Assembly: GCF_025854375.1 (NCBI RefSeq)
Contig: NZ_CP107575.1
Span: 1,922,001-1,986,000 of the forward strand
Length of the DNA: 64,000 nt
DNA from: Glutamicibacter sp. JL.03c
Lineage (GTDB): Bacteria > Actinomycetota > Actinomycetes > Actinomycetales > Micrococcaceae
Reading direction: 5' to 3'
Below the pieces are notes generated by a model, which worked only from the letters and a program-made list of their open reading frames with translations, did no database searches and was not told the DNA's origin. The translations under genes were made by a program, and so were the position numbers. Positions 35,048 to 44,355 of the stretch are shown piece after piece (position 1 is the first letter of the stretch; every line of letters begins with the position of its first letter).

Positions 35048-35655
35048 TCGCGGCGAACAACACCTCCTATCTGGCGCGGATCAAACCCGGCTGGAAGTTT
35101 GGCGCTCTGCTCGTCCTGAGTATCGCGCTCTACCTCATCACATCCTGGATAGTGCTGCTCGCACTATTTGTTTTCAGCGCTGCGATCCTGCTTTCTGCGC
35201 ACGTAGACTTCAGACAGCTACGCCTGCCGCTGATCTCGATAACGCTCATCCTCGGTGTAGTTTTCATCCTTCTTGGACTGCAGACCGATTGGTTGAATGC
35301 CTTGCGTTCGGTGTTGAGGCTTCTGACCATGTGCCTCTTGGCGTACGCGGTCAGCCTTACCACGAAATTCGAAGCGATGCTGGAACTTTTCCAACAAGTA
35401 GCCTCCCCCGTTCGCTTCATTGGTGGGAACCCGGCACAAATCGCTTTGGCGTTGTCAATGACCATACGCTTCATCCCTGAGCTGAAAAAGGTCTATATTG
35501 AGGTTCGTGAAGCCCAGCACGCCCGGGGCCTGGCCAACAACCCCCTGGCAGTTACAGTCCCGCTTGTCATCCGATCCTTAAAAATCGCCGATGAAACCGC
35601 AGAGGCGCTGGATGCCCGCGGCTACGATTCCGAGCCCGCCAAACGCCGATTCTGA
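35044..35655 (+). CDS. bioN: Biotin ECF transporter transmembrane protein BioN
   Basis: T-component of the ECF transporter. 203 residues from the ATG at 35044, which overlaps the bioM stop. Hydrophobic segments near residues 20-70 and 80-110, and two Ala-Arg-Gly motifs (EAQHARG and DARGYDSE) in the C-terminal coupling helices, which contact the ATPases, are present. It is needed to couple the S-component BioY to ATP hydrolysis. Confidence 0.9.
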   Translation: MIAANNTSYLARIKPGWKFGALLVLSIALYLITSWIVLLALFVFSAAILLSAHVDFRQLRLPLISITLILGVVFILLGLQTDWLNALRSVLRLLTMCLLAYAVSLTTKFEAMLELFQQVASPVRFIGGNPAQIALALSMTIRFIPELKKVYIEVREAQHARGLANNPLAVTVPLVIRSLKIADETAEALDARGYDSEPAKRRF

Positions 35656-35695
35656 GCAAAGCACAACTTCACACTCGTATTATCAAGGAACACTC

Positions 35696-36274
35696 ATGTC
35701 TCGAAACCCGTCTTCATCACAAACCAAAAACACGGTATATATCGCTGTGTTCGCCGCAATGATCGCCGCAATGGGCCTGCTGCCGCCCATCACGCTGGGC
35801 ATCATCCCTGTGCCTATCACCTTGCAAACGCTCGGAGTGATGCTTGCTGGCGCATTGCTGGGCCCATGGCGTGGCGCCACGTCATCGTTGGTCGTCGTTG
35901 TTCTCGCTATCGCGGGATTGCCCCTGCTCTCAGGTGGCCGGGGCGGTCTAGGGGTCCTCCTTGGCCCCACCGGCGGATATCTTGTCGGCTGGATATTCGG
36001 ATCCCTGGTGATCGGGGCGTTATTCAAGTATTGGGTTCTGCGCAGAACCGGTAACGCGGCGCGATTCGCCACCGGCCTGGCAGCAGTAGTCATCGGCGGA
36101 ATCGGCGTCATTTATCTTTTCGGCGTACCGTGGACTTCCGTGGTGACGGGCCTTGACCTTCGGACTTCCCTGATTGGATCGGCAGCTTTCCTCCCTGGAG
36201 ATGTGTTCAAAGCTGTCGTCACGACGTTGGTTGCGCTGACCGTGCACCGCAGTTACCGCGGACTCATGAGCTGA
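35696..36274 (+). CDS. bioY: Biotin transporter BioY (substrate-binding component)
   Basis: Membrane S-component that captures biotin. 192 residues from the ATG at 35696 (AAGGAAC seven bases upstream; an earlier in-frame codon at 35591 overlaps bioN and is unlikely). Typical BioY elements: ITLGIIPVPITLQTLGVMLAG, GGRGGLGVLLGPTGGYL and six hydrophobic segments. Lies between bioN and an acyl-CoA ligase gene starting 4 bases later. Confidence 0.93.
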   Translation: MSRNPSSSQTKNTVYIAVFAAMIAAMGLLPPITLGIIPVPITLQTLGVMLAGALLGPWRGATSSLVVVVLAIAGLPLLSGGRGGLGVLLGPTGGYLVGWIFGSLVIGALFKYWVLRRTGNAARFATGLAAVVIGGIGVIYLFGVPWTSVVTGLDLRTSLIGSAAFLPGDVFKAVVTTLVALTVHRSYRGLMS

Positions 36275-36278
36275 CATC

Positions 36279-37715
36279 ATGGGGTTCTGGCAGGCCGTCG
36301 CGAGTTGGGCAGAGAGCTGCCCTAACAATTCAGCAGTCATTGCACCTTCTGGCAAGTTGACCTTTTCTCAGCTGGCAGGACGAGCGCATCGACTCGCTCG
36401 AACCTTGAAAAGCTACGACCAACAGCGCATCGGAATATTAACTCGAGATCCGATCACGATGGCTGTTGGCTTTCATGGCACATCGCTCGCCGGCAAGACC
36501 CTCGTCGTTCTGGATCCTTCTTGGCCACAGGCCTTGCTCGAATCAATGCTCGGAAATCTCGCCTGCAAACTAGTCATCACTGACTACCCAAACCGACTTG
36601 ACAAGGCGGGCCTCGCGGATCCGCTAGTGATCTCCGAAGAACCCGACCGCAGTCCATGGGAACTGCACGAACACGAGAATGAACGCGAACTTCTGATCAT
36701 CTGCACTTCAGGAAGCACCGCAAGGCCGAAAGCGATCAGCCGGACAGCATACTCGTGGCTGGCTTCCCTGGCCGCCGGAGCCGCAATGCTCATGGCCCCT
36801 GAAGAAGCAGTTACCCTGTCGCCTGGCCCGATTTCACATGGACTTGGCCTGTATTCCCTGATCGAATCCATTCACACGGGCGGAACGTTCATAGGTGCCG
36901 GGCACTGGCGGTCCGAAGTCCTCGACTCTTTGTTGAGCCAGGTTTCCTGCAATCGCATCGTCAGCGTGCCCACCATCCTTGACCGTCTTTCGACCCACCT
37001 CGAACCGCAACATCTTTCGAATATCCGTTGGGTCATCAGCGGAGGCGAAACACTACCAGTACAACTAGTCAGCCGTCTTCAGGCCCTACCTGCTCTCGAA
37101 TCTTGCATAGAGTATTTCGGGAGCAGCGAACATAGCCTCATTGCTTACGCTCTCCGCGACACTACAGCCAAAGACGCCGGATGCTTCTCTGGTCGGCTCT
37201 TTCCCGGTGTCTCGGTCCATTTCCATGATGTTGATCCAGACACCGGTTCCGGCGCCGCCTACATCGATAGCCCTTACAACGCGAACGGCTATGACCCCGC
37301 AACGGCACCGCCAATTGCGCGCTGCGGCAATTCAACCAGCATTTTGGACCAAGGAATGCAATCGGATGATGGAACGATCACTTTCATGCGCCGCGAAGAT
37401 GGAATGCTGAACCTCAACGGCAATAATATCCATCCCTCGGAGATCAAAGACGTCCTGGCAATCCTGAATATCCTGGATGCCAAAGTCCAAGTCGAACGAC
37501 AAAATGGCCATGCCCGCTTGATCGTTCATGCTCTCTCCCCCGCCGTTGATAGTGGACTTCTTCATAAGCGGTTCTTTGAACTTCTTCCGACCTTCAAAGT
37601 CCCCCACGAAATCATCTTCCACAAAGAATGGCCGCTGTCGTTCAGCGGAAAATCAACCGCCATTTGGACGGCGAATGCAATGCCCGAACCCCTCACGAGA
37701 ATACGTTTACGATGA
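36279..37715 (+). CDS. AMP-forming acyl-CoA ligase, linked to biotin transport
   Basis: Adenylate-forming enzyme of 478 residues, with ATP motif TSGSTARPKAI near residue 146, YFGSSEHS near 280, REDGMLNLNGNNIHPSEI (A8 hinge) and the catalytic Lys in FSGKS near the C-terminus. Starts four bases after bioY. B. subtilis has a comparable biotin-regulated group yhfU(bioY2)-yhfT-yhfS, in which yhfT is a ligase and yhfS a thiolase; this gene corresponds to yhfT. Substrate is unknown; a fatty or dicarboxylic acid precursor of biotin (pimelate branch) is a guess. Shorter than usual FadD proteins (about 550). Confidence 0.85.
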   Translation: MGFWQAVASWAESCPNNSAVIAPSGKLTFSQLAGRAHRLARTLKSYDQQRIGILTRDPITMAVGFHGTSLAGKTLVVLDPSWPQALLESMLGNLACKLVITDYPNRLDKAGLADPLVISEEPDRSPWELHEHENERELLIICTSGSTARPKAISRTAYSWLASLAAGAAMLMAPEEAVTLSPGPISHGLGLYSLIESIHTGGTFIGAGHWRSEVLDSLLSQVSCNRIVSVPTILDRLSTHLEPQHLSNIRWVISGGETLPVQLVSRLQALPALESCIEYFGSSEHSLIAYALRDTTAKDAGCFSGRLFPGVSVHFHDVDPDTGSGAAYIDSPYNANGYDPATAPPIARCGNSTSILDQGMQSDDGTITFMRREDGMLNLNGNNIHPSEIKDVLAILNILDAKVQVERQNGHARLIVHALSPAVDSGLLHKRFFELLPTFKVPHEIIFHKEWPLSFSGKSTAIWTANAMPEPLTRIRLR

Positions 37716-38881
37716 ACAATGCCTACGTTATTGATGCCCTCCGTACACCGATCGTCCGAGCCGGAAAGGAATATGCGCGCATCAGCGCCGACAAACTCAT
37801 CGCGCCAGTGCTGACCGCCCTCGTGGAGAGAAAGGGAATAGCGCCCCATAAAGTTGACCATGTGTTTCTCGGCAACGCAGCCGGACCCGGAGGAAACATT
37901 GCCCGGGTCGCGACGCTGGCTTCAACCTTGCCATCCTCGGTGAGCGCAACCAGCGTGGATGCCCAGTGCACTAGCGGGTTGGAAGCAATCTCTGCCGGTG
38001 CTCGAATGATCCGCTGCGGCGAAGCAGACATCGTCATTGCTGGCGGCGTTGAATCAGTTACTACGGCTCCGTGGAGAGTTGAGAAACAGGCTTCCGCGAT
38101 GACCCCACCACGCATGTATTCACGGGCGAGATTCACCCCAGAGCCAGAGCCCGATCCCGACATGGGCGTCGCCGCCGAAAACATTGCCAAGAGGTTCGAG
38201 GTCAGCCGCGCACGACAAGATTCCTTTGCCTTGCAAAGTCACAGACGAGCAGTCGACGCGAAAAACTCAGGGCTCTATAAAGATGAGTTGCTACCCGTCA
38301 GCACGCCCACGGGGCTCATCTCAGAAGATACCTGCCCTCGAGCCTCTATCGACGAACGGAAACTTGCTGCGCTGAAGCCAGCTTTTGTGAGCAATGGAAG
38401 TGTCACCGCGGGAAACTCCTGTCCCATCAACGATGGTGCAGCCGCGGTCCTGATGGTGAGTGAAGAAGTCCTGCATGCAGTCAATCCGCCTTTCGCCTTG
38501 CGTTACCTGGCAACTGCGACTGGAGCCTGCGCCCCTGAGATTCTTGGGATGGCGGCCGTTCCAGCCTATGAAAAACTCGCAAAAATGCTGCAGGACACTG
38601 ATTCCGCTCATACGCACCTAGTCGAATTTAATGAAGCCTTCGCGGTACAAGCCCTCGCATGCCTCGAAGTTTTGGGGATCGACCCAACCGAGGTTAATCG
38701 TGATGGCGGGGCGCTGGCCTTGGGACATCCTTACGGGGCCAGTGGAGCCATATTGACTACCCGTCTCTTCTGGCAGGCTCAAAAGTTACGCCTCGATGGG
38801 CAACGCGCATTCGCCCTAATGGCAGCCGCAGGAGGCACGGGCAGCGCCATCGCCTTCGAATCCGTTCTTTCTGGAGCTTAG
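37712..38881 (+). CDS. Thiolase-like protein lacking the second catalytic cysteine
   Basis: A 389-residue thiolase-fold protein, starting at ATG 37712, which overlaps the ligase stop by four bases. Nucleophilic Cys86 (DAQCTSGLEA), NEAF and GHPYGASGA (His339) are all present. The C-terminal CxGGG motif, which holds the acid/base cysteine, reads MAAAGGTG (Ala at about 371). Without that Cys a normal Claisen condensation or thiolysis should be impaired, so it may act on acyl groups as a transferase or have a different acid. Corresponds to yhfS of the B. subtilis biotin group by order. Ends convergently 12 bases from the second sufT-like gene. Confidence 0.85.
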   Translation: MNNAYVIDALRTPIVRAGKEYARISADKLIAPVLTALVERKGIAPHKVDHVFLGNAAGPGGNIARVATLASTLPSSVSATSVDAQCTSGLEAISAGARMIRCGEADIVIAGGVESVTTAPWRVEKQASAMTPPRMYSRARFTPEPEPDPDMGVAAENIAKRFEVSRARQDSFALQSHRRAVDAKNSGLYKDELLPVSTPTGLISEDTCPRASIDERKLAALKPAFVSNGSVTAGNSCPINDGAAAVLMVSEEVLHAVNPPFALRYLATATGACAPEILGMAAVPAYEKLAKMLQDTDSAHTHLVEFNEAFAVQALACLEVLGIDPTEVNRDGGALALGHPYGASGAILTTRLFWQAQKLRLDGQRAFALMAAAGGTGSAIAFESVLSGA

Positions 38882-38893
38882 CCAGCAGGCCGC

Positions 38894-39238
38894 TCAGATA
38901 TTGAACCCGAGAGCTCGCATTTGTTCTCTGCCGTCTTCGGTGATCCGTTCTGGGCCCCAAGGGGGGCTCCATACCCAATTCAGGTGGTGGACCGTGACCA
39001 AATTCCCGAGCGCTTGGTCAACTTGTTCTTCCAGAATGTCGGTCAGCGGGCAGGCTGGCGTAGTGAGTGTCATGTCAATCTCAAGCACTGCGCCCTCGAC
39101 AAATCGCAACGCATATACCAGCCCCAAGTCAATGATGTTAATTCCGAGCTCGGGATCAATAACGTCCTTGAGCGCTTCCTCGATTTCCTCGATAGGGCGT
39201 GCGATCTTGCCTTTTGCGGCCGTGGTTGATTTGTCCAT
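38894..39238 (-). CDS. SufT-like metal-sulfur cluster assembly protein (MIP18/DUF59), copy 2
   Basis: A 114-residue MIP18-family protein (IEEALKDVIDPELGINIIDLGL ... PACPLTDILEEQV) involved in Fe-S cluster maturation. It is a tandem paralogue of the 114-residue gene at 39463-39807; the two share the DPELG, TPACPLTD/TAACPLTD, NWVW.PPWGPERIT and DQMRALGFNI/REQMRALGFNI elements. Conserved Cys in the ACPLTD motif is present. A strong hairpin separates it from the first copy, so it may be transcribed separately or at lower level. Confidence 0.85.
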   Translation of the reverse strand: MDKSTTAAKGKIARPIEEIEEALKDVIDPELGINIIDLGLVYALRFVEGAVLEIDMTLTTPACPLTDILEEQVDQALGNLVTVHHLNWVWSPPWGPERITEDGREQMRALGFNI

Positions 39239-39405
39239 CGACTACTCCGATTCAGATTCCAAGGTTCCCCTAATGTCATTAAATGAAACTATAGTCACGT
39301 TTTTGTTCAGCGTGCCAACATTAACTGGCTTTGGTCGCAATCGTGTTATCGGTCAACGATCAAATCGGTAGGTTGCCGGCAGGCGCCCCGATTGAGTTAA
39401 AGTGC

Positions 39406-39445
39406 GGAAGGCCGCATCCATCCTTGCGGATGGATGCGGCCTTCC
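39406..39445 (-). terminator. Hairpin between the two sufT-like genes
   Basis: Perfect 18-bp stem (39406-39423 with 39428-39445), TTGC loop. It follows the first sufT-like gene by 18 bases; the T-run is weak. Likely ends the sufRBDC transcript or attenuates read-through. Confidence 0.75.
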
Positions 39446-39462
39446 AACGTCATACGTCGCTC

Positions 39463-39807
39463 CTAGATGTTGAACCCGAGGGCTCTCATCTGGTCACGGC
39501 CATCATCAGTAATGCGTTCCGGACCCCAAGGTGGCATCCAGACCCAATTCAGACGGTGGTCATCCACGATGTTCTCCAACGCCTTGGCAACCTGCTCCTC
39601 GATAATATCGGTGAGCGGGCAAGCTGCGGTGGTCAACGTGAGATCCAGGAGCAGCGCGCCGTCATCAGCGTACTTCAAGCCGTAGAGCAACCCAAGGTCA
39701 ACGATGTTGACACCAAGTTCCGGGTCGATAACGTCTTTCAGGGCTTCCTCAACGTCTTCCAGAGGAGTCGTGACAGCTCCCTGGCTCTGTTCGGTTGATT
39801 CACTCAT
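39463..39807 (-). CDS. SufT-like metal-sulfur cluster assembly protein (MIP18/DUF59), copy 1
   Basis: A 114-residue protein with LEDVEEALKDVIDPELGVN, TLTTAACPLTDIIEEQV and WVWMPPWGPERIT, typical of SufT at the end of actinobacterial suf clusters. It starts 11 bases after sufC on the same strand. Role: Fe-S cluster assembly or transfer to apo-proteins (established for the family only in part). A hairpin follows its stop, then the second copy. Confidence 0.9.
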   Translation of the reverse strand: MSESTEQSQGAVTTPLEDVEEALKDVIDPELGVNIVDLGLLYGLKYADDGALLLDLTLTTAACPLTDIIEEQVAKALENIVDDHRLNWVWMPPWGPERITDDGRDQMRALGFNI

Positions 39808-39817
39808 GGAAATACCT

Positions 39818-40576
39818 TTAGGCCTTGACGTTCAGGTAGCGGTCGTAGCCTTCTTCTTCCAGGCGGTCGGCAAGTTCTGGGCCACCCTGTTCAGCCACGC
39901 GGCCGTCCACGAACACGTGCACGAAATCTGGCTTGATGTAGCGCAGAATGCGCGTGTAATGGGTGATCAGCAAGGTGCCCATGTTGTTTTCTTCCTGAGC
40001 GCGGTTAACGCCTTCGGAAACAATCTTCAGTGCGTCAACGTCCAGGCCGGAGTCGGTCTCGTCCAAGATCGCGAACTTAGGCTTGAACAGTTCCAGCTGC
40101 AGGATTTCCACGCGCTTCTTCTCGCCGCCGGAGAAGCCTTCGTTGACATTTCGGCCAGCGAAGTCGGCATCGATCTTCAGCTTGCTCATGGCTTCCTTGA
40201 CGTCCTTGGTCCAAGTGCGCAGCTTCGGGGCTTCTCCGTCGATTGCGGTCTTGGCGGTACGCAGGAAGTTGGTCATGGTGACGCCAGGTACCTCGACTGG
40301 GTACTGCATTGCCAGGAACAGGCCGGCCTTGGCGCGCTCGTCGACGCTCATCTCCAGGACATCTTCACCATCAAGGGTGATGCTGCCCGAAGTGACGTTG
40401 TAGCGTGGGTGGCCGGCGATGGTCGATGCAAGGGTCGACTTGCCCGAGCCGTTAGGACCCATGATTGCGTGGGTTTCGTCGGTGTTGATGGTCAGGGTTA
40501 CACCCTTGAGAATTTCTTTCTCGCCCTGCTCGGTTTCAATCGAGACATGCAGGTCCTTGATTTCCAGAGTAGACAT
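39818..40576 (-). CDS. sufC: Fe-S cluster assembly ATPase SufC
   Basis: Soluble ABC ATPase of the SufBCD scaffold. 252 residues with Walker A GPNGSGKST (near 39-47), signature FSGGEKKR, Walker B AILDETDSGLD and the H-loop LLITHYTRIL. ATP hydrolysis drives the change in SufBD during cluster assembly. Starts 61 bases after the sufD stop. Confirmed by operon order sufR-sufB-sufD-sufC. Confidence 0.96.
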   Translation of the reverse strand: MSTLEIKDLHVSIETEQGEKEILKGVTLTINTDETHAIMGPNGSGKSTLASTIAGHPRYNVTSGSITLDGEDVLEMSVDERAKAGLFLAMQYPVEVPGVTMTNFLRTAKTAIDGEAPKLRTWTKDVKEAMSKLKIDADFAGRNVNEGFSGGEKKRVEILQLELFKPKFAILDETDSGLDVDALKIVSEGVNRAQEENNMGTLLITHYTRILRYIKPDFVHVFVDGRVAEQGGPELADRLEEEGYDRYLNVKA

Positions 40577-40637
40577 ACGTCGTTCCGTTTCTTTCTAAAA
40601 AGCTCTGAGGCTAAAAAGCTGTTGAAGCGAGCACTAC

Positions 40638-41918
40638 CTAGTTATCGGTAGCAGCCAATTCTTCTTCGATGGTGTCGGTCAGTCGCTCCTGCAGAGCTTC
40701 GTCGCCGATTTGCTGAACGATTTCGTTCAGGAAGCCACGGACTACCAGGCGGCGGGCGGTCTTTTCATCGATGCCGCGTGCCATCAGGTAGAACAGGTGC
40801 TCATCATCGAAGCGACCGGTAGTCGATGCGTGACCAGCACCATCGATCAGGCCGGTTTCGATTTCCAGGTTCGGAACCGAGTCGGCACGTGCGCCATCGG
40901 TCAGCACCAGGTTGCGGTTGGCCTCGTAGGAATCGGTGCCAACGGCTTCCTTCTGGATCAGCACGTCGCCAACCCAGACGGTGTGCGCGTCCTTGCCCTG
41001 CAGCGCACCCTTGTACAGAACGTTCGACTTGCAGTTGGCCACAGCGTGGTCAACGAACAGTCGGTGCTCCAGATGCTGGCCAGCATCTGCGAAGTACAGG
41101 CCGTAGAGCTCGATTTCCGCACGTTCGCCGGTGAAGCGAGCCGAAGGGTTCACGCGAACCAAGTCACCACCGAAGGAAACGGCAATGTGCTTGAAGGATG
41201 CACCCTGGGCAACCAGTGCCTGCTGCGACGATGCGTGTACCGCGTCATCTTCCCAAGCCTGCAGGGATACGACGGTCAGTCGGGCGTTGGCTCGAACATC
41301 GAATTCAACGTTCTGGGCCAGCACTGCCGAACCGACGTGATCCAGGATCACGGTGGCTTCCGAGTTTTCCTCGGCGACGATGATCAGGTGCTGAGCAGCT
41401 GGATCCAGCGATTCGCCGGTGATGCGAACGCTAGCGCTGGCACCTTCGGCATTCCTAGGGATGGTCAGGACCTGGGTCTCGGAAGCGAACTTCCAGGCAT
41501 TGGCCGAGACACGATCGTCCGGGGTGTGCGCAATGCCGTTCAACGCGTCATCCGAGGACACGACCGACAGCTTGGCGATGTCATTGCCGGTCAACTCGAC
41601 CTTGGGAGCAGCGCCAGTAAGTTCCTCGCTGTGCAGGCCCTTCAGCCGCTTGAGCGGGGTGAAGCGCCAGTCTTCTTCACGACCGGTCAGCTTCGCGAAA
41701 TCTTCCACGTTGGTGCTGGTCAGACGACCAGCGCGCGAGGAATCCGGAATGCCGACGCCGCCGCCATGGCTGTGGGCCTTGGCAGAGGCTCCGCCCAGAG
41801 GCGAGCTGCCATTGTCGTTGATCGGCGAAAGGTCTTCGCCCTCTTCGGTGAAACCAGGGATGGACGGGGCGCCGATGCGCACCTTCTCATCTGGGATATG
41901 GGTGGTGGTCTCCGACAT
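40638..41918 (-). CDS. sufD: Fe-S cluster assembly protein SufD
   Basis: Scaffold subunit of SufBCD, 426 residues, mostly right-handed beta-helix. Family features include HTVWVGDVLIQKEAVGTDSYE, NLVLTDGARADSVPNLEIET and the C-terminal DDEHLFYLMARGIDEKTAR..FLNEIV. The start ATG lies 2 bases after the sufB stop. The N-terminus has a Gly/Ser-rich segment before the conserved core. Confidence 0.95.
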   Translation of the reverse strand: MSETTTHIPDEKVRIGAPSIPGFTEEGEDLSPINDNGSSPLGGASAKAHSHGGGVGIPDSSRAGRLTSTNVEDFAKLTGREEDWRFTPLKRLKGLHSEELTGAAPKVELTGNDIAKLSVVSSDDALNGIAHTPDDRVSANAWKFASETQVLTIPRNAEGASASVRITGESLDPAAQHLIIVAEENSEATVILDHVGSAVLAQNVEFDVRANARLTVVSLQAWEDDAVHASSQQALVAQGASFKHIAVSFGGDLVRVNPSARFTGERAEIELYGLYFADAGQHLEHRLFVDHAVANCKSNVLYKGALQGKDAHTVWVGDVLIQKEAVGTDSYEANRNLVLTDGARADSVPNLEIETGLIDGAGHASTTGRFDDEHLFYLMARGIDEKTARRLVVRGFLNEIVQQIGDEALQERLTDTIEEELAATDN

Positions 41919-41920
41919 TC

Positions 41921-43377
<1,457 letters not shown>

Positions 43378-43381
<4 letters not shown>

Positions 43382-44163
43382 CGCGGCCTCTCCTGCTTCG
43401 TGAACTGAATTCGAGTTCTCTTCTCGGCGCGCATTGGCGCCTTTTCACGTCCCACAGGGATGTGGGTCGTGCACACGTGTCCGCCACCGGCCAAGGTCGA
43501 CAATCGTCGAACGTCAACACCCAGCAGACGGGCGAACATTTCCGTTTCGGTGTCGCAAAACACCGGAAACTCTCGTGCTAAGTCTTGTATCGGGCAGTGC
43601 CCCTGGCATAGCTGAACGCTATGCATCAAAGCCGTTGCCACTTTTGTATCAACTTTTCGGGTGTACCCCACGAATCCGTCGGAGCTGAGCAAATTGCTCA
43701 GAACCTCGGCCCGTGCTTCCAGCCCTTCAACCCCGGCCAACGCCTTGGCGTACCGGGTTTCCATTTCGGCGAAACGATTACGCGCGAACTTACGAATCGC
43801 ATCGTCACCGGCAGCTTCACCGAGCATCTTCAGCGCATCGGTAGCAATTTCCAAATAGTCATTGCCCAGCTTGGTCTGGCCGCGATGCGAGAGCACGTAG
43901 CGACGAGACGGACGGCCAGCACCCGACTTCTGGTTTGCCACCAGTTTCACCTCAACGAGCCCCGATTTGGAAAGCGCATCAAGGTGACGGCGAACTGCAG
44001 CTGGCGTGAAACCCAGCTTGTTGCCAAGCTCGGCTGCACTGACCGGCCCGTCCTCCAGTACTGCATAAAGGACGCGGTCGCGCGTGCGTTCTTCGGTATC
44101 CCCAACTGCGCCAACCGTTTCGGCAGTGGAGCCACTAGCTGAGTCTAAATTTGATGAATACAC
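43378..44163 (-). CDS. sufR: Transcriptional repressor SufR (Fe-S sensing, ArsR-like)
   Basis: Regulator of the suf operon, 261 residues from GTG at 44163. N-terminal winged HTH ([21 protein letters not shown]...AVRRHLDAL) and a C-terminal sensor domain with C186, C190, C203 (LCQGHC...FC) and C231 as likely cluster ligands. The frame is open to a TTG at 44259 with AAAAGGCG; I prefer the GTG because family members start near the HTH. An inverted repeat TAGTAAG-N6-CTTACTA at 44197-44216 then lies in the promoter. Next to sufB in actinobacteria. Confidence 0.88.
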
Positions 44164-44196
44164 AACACAATCATGCGTAAATTTTCGCGCCAGGTC

Positions 44197-44216
44197 TAGT
44201 AAGGAAGGACTTACTA
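44197..44216. promoter_or_regulatory. Inverted repeat upstream of sufR
   Basis: TAGTAAG (44197-44203) and CTTACTA (44210-44216) around 6 bases, 34-53 bases before the GTG chosen for SufR. A candidate SufR operator. It differs from published mycobacterial and cyanobacterial SufR sites, so binding is uncertain. Confidence 0.45.
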
Positions 44217-44343
44217 AGGGAGAGCTTGCCCACTTCTCAATCCAGGCCTTATTAAGCAACTACGCCTTTTTATTCTCGCGCTCATGCGTGGCAGTGGCGA
44301 GTGTTGGTGACATAGTCCTCAAATATTGGAGTTCGACATGTCG

Positions 44344-44349
44344 TAGAAT
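44344..44349 (+). promoter_or_regulatory. Putative -10 element giving a leaderless ABC transporter transcript
   Basis: TAGAAT at 44344-44349 ends seven bases before the GTG at 44356, so transcription would start at or next to the start codon. No clear -35 was found and no ribosome binding site precedes the GTG. Confidence 0.4.
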
Positions 44350-44355
44350 GTTTTG

